From the NCBI GenBank assembly GCA_965657645.1, contig CBFHOS010000043.1, positions 1 to 10,421 on the forward strand: a stretch of 10,421 nt of DNA, written 5' to 3'. The notes below the pieces were generated by a model that had not been told where the DNA came from, did no database searches, and saw only the letters and a program-made list of their open reading frames with translations. A program made the position numbers and the translations under genes. Positions within the stretch are counted from its first letter, which is position 1. Every line of letters begins with the position of its first letter. Shown here one piece after another: positions 7,227 to 10,421 of this stretch. The stretch is from CBFHOS01 sp965657645. Lineage in GTDB: Bacteria > Pseudomonadota > Alphaproteobacteria > Puniceispirillales > Puniceispirillaceae.

Positions 7227-7232
7227 CTCCTT
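7227..7232 (-). promoter_or_regulatory. Ribosome binding site of ivd
   Basis: AAGGAG on the minus strand, 8 nt before the ATG at 7218, overlapping the stop codon of the upstream ior gene. It decides between two in-frame ATGs in favour of the first, and it is the strongest Shine-Dalgarno sequence among the operon junctions. Confidence 0.85.
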
Positions 7233-10200
7233 AGGCCGCAACATGCGTTGCGCTGCCCCCATTTTTGATCGTTTCACGAAGGGCATCGCGTTGTGCCAAT
7301 GCCTCGTTGTATGCTTTTTCTTTGACCGGACCGTATCCGCGGATGTGTTGCGGCAGCGCCAAAAGGCGCAAAATCTGTGGATCGACAGCTTTGCCAGCCA
7401 TGGATTCTGCGAGATCAAGATCAGCCTCAACCAGAGCAATCAAATCCCGCTCGATTTTACGATCAGCAGCGTAGCCAAAGGGGTCCGCCCAAGTGCCGCG
7501 CAACGCTTTGAAACGCGCCAGCACACCAAACACTGGTAAAATCCACGGACCAAATTCGCGCTTTTTCGGACGCCCTGTTGAATCTTTACCCGGCAACATG
7601 GGGGGCGCCAGGTTGAAGGCGATTTTGTAATCCCCGTCAAACGTCTGTTCCATGTTATCGCGGAAAGACGGATCGGCATACAGGCGCGCAACCTCGTATT
7701 CGTCTTTATAGGCCAAGACCGCAGCATAAGAGATCGCCGCTTGACGCAGTGTCTCTGCGTCCACCGATTTGGCCAAGCGCGCCAAACGTGTTGTGTAGCG
7801 TTTGGCAAGGCGCGCATTTTGGTATTTGGTCAAATGTGCGCTGCGGTGGGCAATTAGTTCATCTGTCGACAGATCGTTTTGCGGACGCGCCGTGACTTGC
7901 GCAGGACCTGCTGCTGAAGTCGCAGCTTCAGGATCATGCGCCAGTAAACGCCCCCAATTGAAGGCCGCAATATTGGCTTTTACAGCAACGCCGTTCAGTG
8001 TCACAGCTTGCTCAATCGCTTCGCGCCCAATAGGCACCAAACCCTTTTGCCACGCGTAGCCCAGCATCATCATATTGGCGCTGATGGCATCTCCTGTCAG
8101 CTGCGTGGCCAAGTCTGTGAAATTGATAAAGTGATCGCGGTTGCAAACGTTCTTTTCGACCAGCGTTTCCACTTCGGTTTCGCGGAAATCAAAGTCACGC
8201 AAGCGTACAAAATTCGATACAGGCGTCACTTTGGCGTTCAAAATCGCCTGCGTACGCTCAGGGTCGCACAGCACGATGCTTTCTTTTGAGCCCGCAACAA
8301 CAGAGTCAGCGCCCAGCAACAGGTCCGCGCCGCCTGCTGCAATACGCGGCGCCGCGACAGGGCGATCGGGGCGCGAAATTCGAATGTGGCTGAGCACCGC
8401 GCCACCTTTTTGCGCCAGTCCCGCCATGTCGAGGATCATCGGCACTTTGCCCTCGATATGCGCGGCCATGCCCAGCAAAGCCCCAACGGTCAAAACGCCC
8501 GTGCCGCCTACGCCTGCGATGGAAAGGTTCCATGCGCGGTCGATCTGGGGCAATGTCGGTTCTGGCAAGCTGGTAGCGTCCATGCCGGCTTTGGCCTTTT
8601 GTTTTTTCAACTGACCGCCCCGCACCGTGACGAAAGATGGACAGAAGCCTTTGGCGCAAGAAAAGTCCTTATTGCAGGCCGATTGGTTGACCCGACGCTT
8701 GCGGCCCATTTCGGTTTCTTCGGGCTCAATCGCGATACAGTTCGATTTCTCAGAACAATCGCCACAGCCTTCGCACACCGCCGGGTTGATCCACAAACGC
8801 ATGTCTGGATCTTCCATCTCGCCACGTTTGCGACGACGGCGTTTTTCGGCAGCACAGGTCTGTTCGAACACGATCACCGTCGTGCCGGCCATCTCGCGCA
8901 ACTCAAGCATCACGGCGTCGATATCATCACGGTGACGGATTTCGGTTTTGGGGGCCAGATCGGCAGGCTTGTAGACATCCGGTCTGTCGGACATCAACAC
9001 GATATGCGCCACACCTTCGTGATACATTTGGTGGGTGATCTGTTGCGGCGTCAGCATCCCGTCCACAGGTTGACCGCCGGTCATCGCCACGGCGTCATTG
9101 TAGAGGATTTTGTAGGTGATATTGGCCTTGGCCGCCACGGATTGGCGCACCGCCAAATGGCCAGAGTGGAAATAGGTACCATCGCCCAGATTGACGAAAC
9201 GGTGTTTTTCGTCCGTGAAACGACCAATCGCGGACCACGGCACACCTTCCGCGCCCATATGGGTAAAGGTGTCTGTGCGGCGATCCATCCACTGCGCCAT
9301 AAAATGACAGCCGATGCCAGCCATCGCGGTCGAACCTTCGGGCACGCGGGTTGAGGTGTTATGCGGACAGCCGGCGCAATAATGCGGCAAACGGGTGACA
9401 GGGGGTACGACATCGCGGCCTCTGGCCTCTGCCGCTTTGATGATCTCAGCGCGCTTGCTGATATGCGCGCCCAAGCCCTCGGGCAGATTAAGGCGCAAGA
9501 TACGCGCGGCCAGAGCTTCGGCAACACTGCCAACGGTCAAGCCTTGGGACAGAGGCAACACAGCTTGGTCTTGTTCGTCAAATTTGCCAACGATGCGCGG
9601 ACGCACATCTGCGCGCCAGTTGAACAGCTGTTGTTTGATTTGGTTCTCAATAATTTCGCGGCGCTCTTCGACAATCAGCACCTCTTCCAAGCCTTCAGAG
9701 AAAGCGCGAATGCCCTGCGGCTCAAGCGGCCAAGGCATGCGGACCTTATAAAGCCGCAGGCCGATGGCGCGTTGTTCTTCGGGTCCGATCCCAAGTTCCG
9801 CCAAAGCTTGGCGCACGTCCTCATAGGCTTTGCCAGAGGCGACGATACCAAAACGTGCATTGTCGTCGGCGATGGTGGTGATATCAACCGTGTTGGCGCG
9901 CGCAAATGCGAGGGCTGCAAAGCCTTTGAACTCTTGCAGACGTTCGTCTTGCACCAAAGGCGTATCAGGCCAGCGCAGGTTCAGCCCGCCTTTGGGGATC
10001 TCAAAATCTTTTGGCAACACAAACTGGCGCCGCTCTTGGGCAAGGTCGACCACAGTGGTGGTCTCGACCGTTTCAGAAATGACTTTATAGCCAACCCAAC
10101 AGCCCGAAAAGCGCGACATCGCCACGCCCAAAAGACCCATTTCAAGGAATTCATGCACAGAAGACGGGTAGAGCATCGGCATCAAGGCCGACATAAAGGC

Positions 10201-10421
10201 GTGGTCAGATTGATGTGGAATGGATGACGATTTGCAGGTGTGGTCATCGCCGGCCAGTGCCAAAACGCCACCGTGACGCGAACTGCCCGCTGCGTTACCA
10301 TGCTTCAGCACATCGCCAGAACGATCAACGCCCGGACCTTTGCCGTACCACATGCCAAGAACGCCATCCTTGTTGGCGCCATTGGACAGATGCAATTGCT
10401 GTGATCCCCAAACGGCTGTCG
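7231..10421 (-). CDS. Indolepyruvate ferredoxin oxidoreductase, fused type (N-terminus outside window)
   Basis: About 1062 residues are visible; the N-terminus (probably around 80-100 residues) lies beyond 10421. Residues below are counted from an in-frame TTG codon at 10393-10395, which is not the start. The family oxidatively decarboxylates aryl- or branched-chain 2-oxoacids to acyl-CoA with thiamine diphosphate. In order: a pyrimidine-binding-type domain with WYGKGPGVDRSGD and GDDH (about 16-52); a thiamine-diphosphate domain with HYCAGCPHN (338-346) and GDGTYFHSG (404-412) to YND (432-434); iron-sulfur cysteines C541, C544, C547, C553, C574, C580, C585; a gamma-subunit-like domain with GVGGTG (628-633); and a C-terminal region (about 860-1035) that I recognise as the uncharacterised DUF6537 type. 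It corresponds to IorA and IorB in one chain. The ATG of ivd follows 12 nt after its TAA. The physiological substrate is not readable from sequence. Confidence 0.92.
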   Translation of the reverse strand, partial: TAVWGSQQLHLSNGANKDGVLGMWYGKGPGVDRSGDVLKHGNAAGSSRHGGVLALAGDDHTCKSSSIPHQSDHAFMSALMPMLYPSSVHEFLEMGLLGVAMSRFSGCWVGYKVISETVETTTVVDLAQERRQFVLPKDFEIPKGGLNLRWPDTPLVQDERLQEFKGFAALAFARANTVDITTIADDNARFGIVASGKAYEDVRQALAELGIGPEEQRAIGLRLYKVRMPWPLEPQGIRAFSEGLEEVLIVEERREIIENQIKQQLFNWRADVRPRIVGKFDEQDQAVLPLSQGLTVGSVAEALAARILRLNLPEGLGAHISKRAEIIKAAEARGRDVVPPVTRLPHYCAGCPHNTSTRVPEGSTAMAGIGCHFMAQWMDRRTDTFTHMGAEGVPWSAIGRFTDEKHRFVNLGDGTYFHSGHLAVRQSVAAKANITYKILYNDAVAMTGGQPVDGMLTPQQITHQMYHEGVAHIVLMSDRPDVYKPADLAPKTEIRHRDDIDAVMLELREMAGTTVIVFEQTCAAEKRRRRKRGEMEDPDMRLWINPAVCEGCGDCSEKSNCIAIEPEETEMGRKRRVNQSACNKDFSCAKGFCPSFVTVRGGQLKKQKAKAGMDATSLPEPTLPQIDRAWNLSIAGVGGTGVLTVGALLGMAAHIEGKVPMILDMAGLAQKGGAVLSHIRISRPDRPVAAPRIAAGGADLLLGADSVVAGSKESIVLCDPERTQAILNAKVTPVSNFVRLRDFDFRETEVETLVEKNVCNRDHFINFTDLATQLTGDAISANMMMLGYAWQKGLVPIGREAIEQAVTLNGVAVKANIAAFNWGRLLAHDPEAATSAAGPAQVTARPQNDLSTDELIAHRSAHLTKYQNARLAKRYTTRLARLAKSVDAETLRQAAISYAAVLAYKDEYEVARLYADPSFRDNMEQTFDGDYKIAFNLAPPMLPGKDSTGRPKKREFGPWILPVFGVLARFKALRGTWADPFGYAADRKIERDLIALVEADLDLAESMAGKAVDPQILRLLALPQHIRGYGPVKEKAYNEALAQRDALRETIKNGGSATHVAA

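Noticed and set aside
8386..9354. Long plus-strand open frame (322 codons) opposite the oxidoreductase gene
   Set aside because: It lies entirely antisense to a clearly conserved enzyme, has His/Arg-rich low-information sequence with no motif, and no ribosome binding site. GC-rich codon bias on the other strand explains it.
10393..10395. TTG near the right edge as the start of the oxidoreductase
   Set aside because: The frame is open to the window edge and the residues upstream (WGSQQ) read as conserved family sequence, so the gene simply continues outside.

Overview
The window most resembles an alphaproteobacterium of the Rhodobacterales (Roseobacter/Rhodobacteraceae type). The protein sequences, the gene order, the moderately GC-rich coding DNA (about 55-60% by eye) and the type of integrase debris all fit. 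This placement rests on recognising families, not on a database search.

From the right edge to about position 781, everything is one tightly packed minus-strand block of six genes, transcribed right to left. They are a proteobacterial-type fused indolepyruvate ferredoxin oxidoreductase (its N-terminus lies beyond 10421), isovaleryl-CoA dehydrogenase (ivd/liuA), methylcrotonyl-CoA carboxylase carboxyltransferase subunit (mccB/liuB), methylcrotonyl-CoA carboxylase biotin-carrying subunit (mccA/liuD), hydroxymethylglutaryl-CoA lyase (liuE) and a methylglutaconyl-CoA hydratase-type crotonase (liuC). Junctions are 12 nt apart, 1 nt overlap (TAATG), 10 nt apart, 8 nt overlap and 4 nt overlap (ATGA), so this is almost certainly one operon with translational coupling. 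The last five products form the complete lower leucine pathway: isovaleryl-CoA, 3-methylcrotonyl-CoA, 3-methylglutaconyl-CoA, HMG-CoA, then acetyl-CoA plus acetoacetate. The ior gene encodes a 2-oxoacid oxidoreductase whose substrate cannot be read from the sequence. Its place at the head of the visible operon suggests a role in amino-acid-derived 2-oxoacid oxidation. The operon promoter is not in the window.

The left 780 bases are a scar of mobile-element debris. A minus-strand piece of one tyrosine recombinase (1-179, AT-richer, carrying the box I arginine motif) abuts a plus-strand C-terminal piece of a different tyrosine recombinase (about 184-512, about 60% GC, carrying HxxR, H and the catalytic Tyr). 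This in turn abuts a plus-strand piece (about 513-665, AT-richer) that looks like the segment immediately following the first piece in the same integrase family. A further ~115 bp (666-780) up to the operon's last stop codon holds nothing I can recognise, and I see no clear terminator there.

I see no CRISPR array, tRNA, rRNA, defence system or evidently novel multigene system. The oddest structure is the mosaic of integrase fragments. The ior-leucine operon link and the unexplained C-terminal domain of the ior product are the main functional questions.
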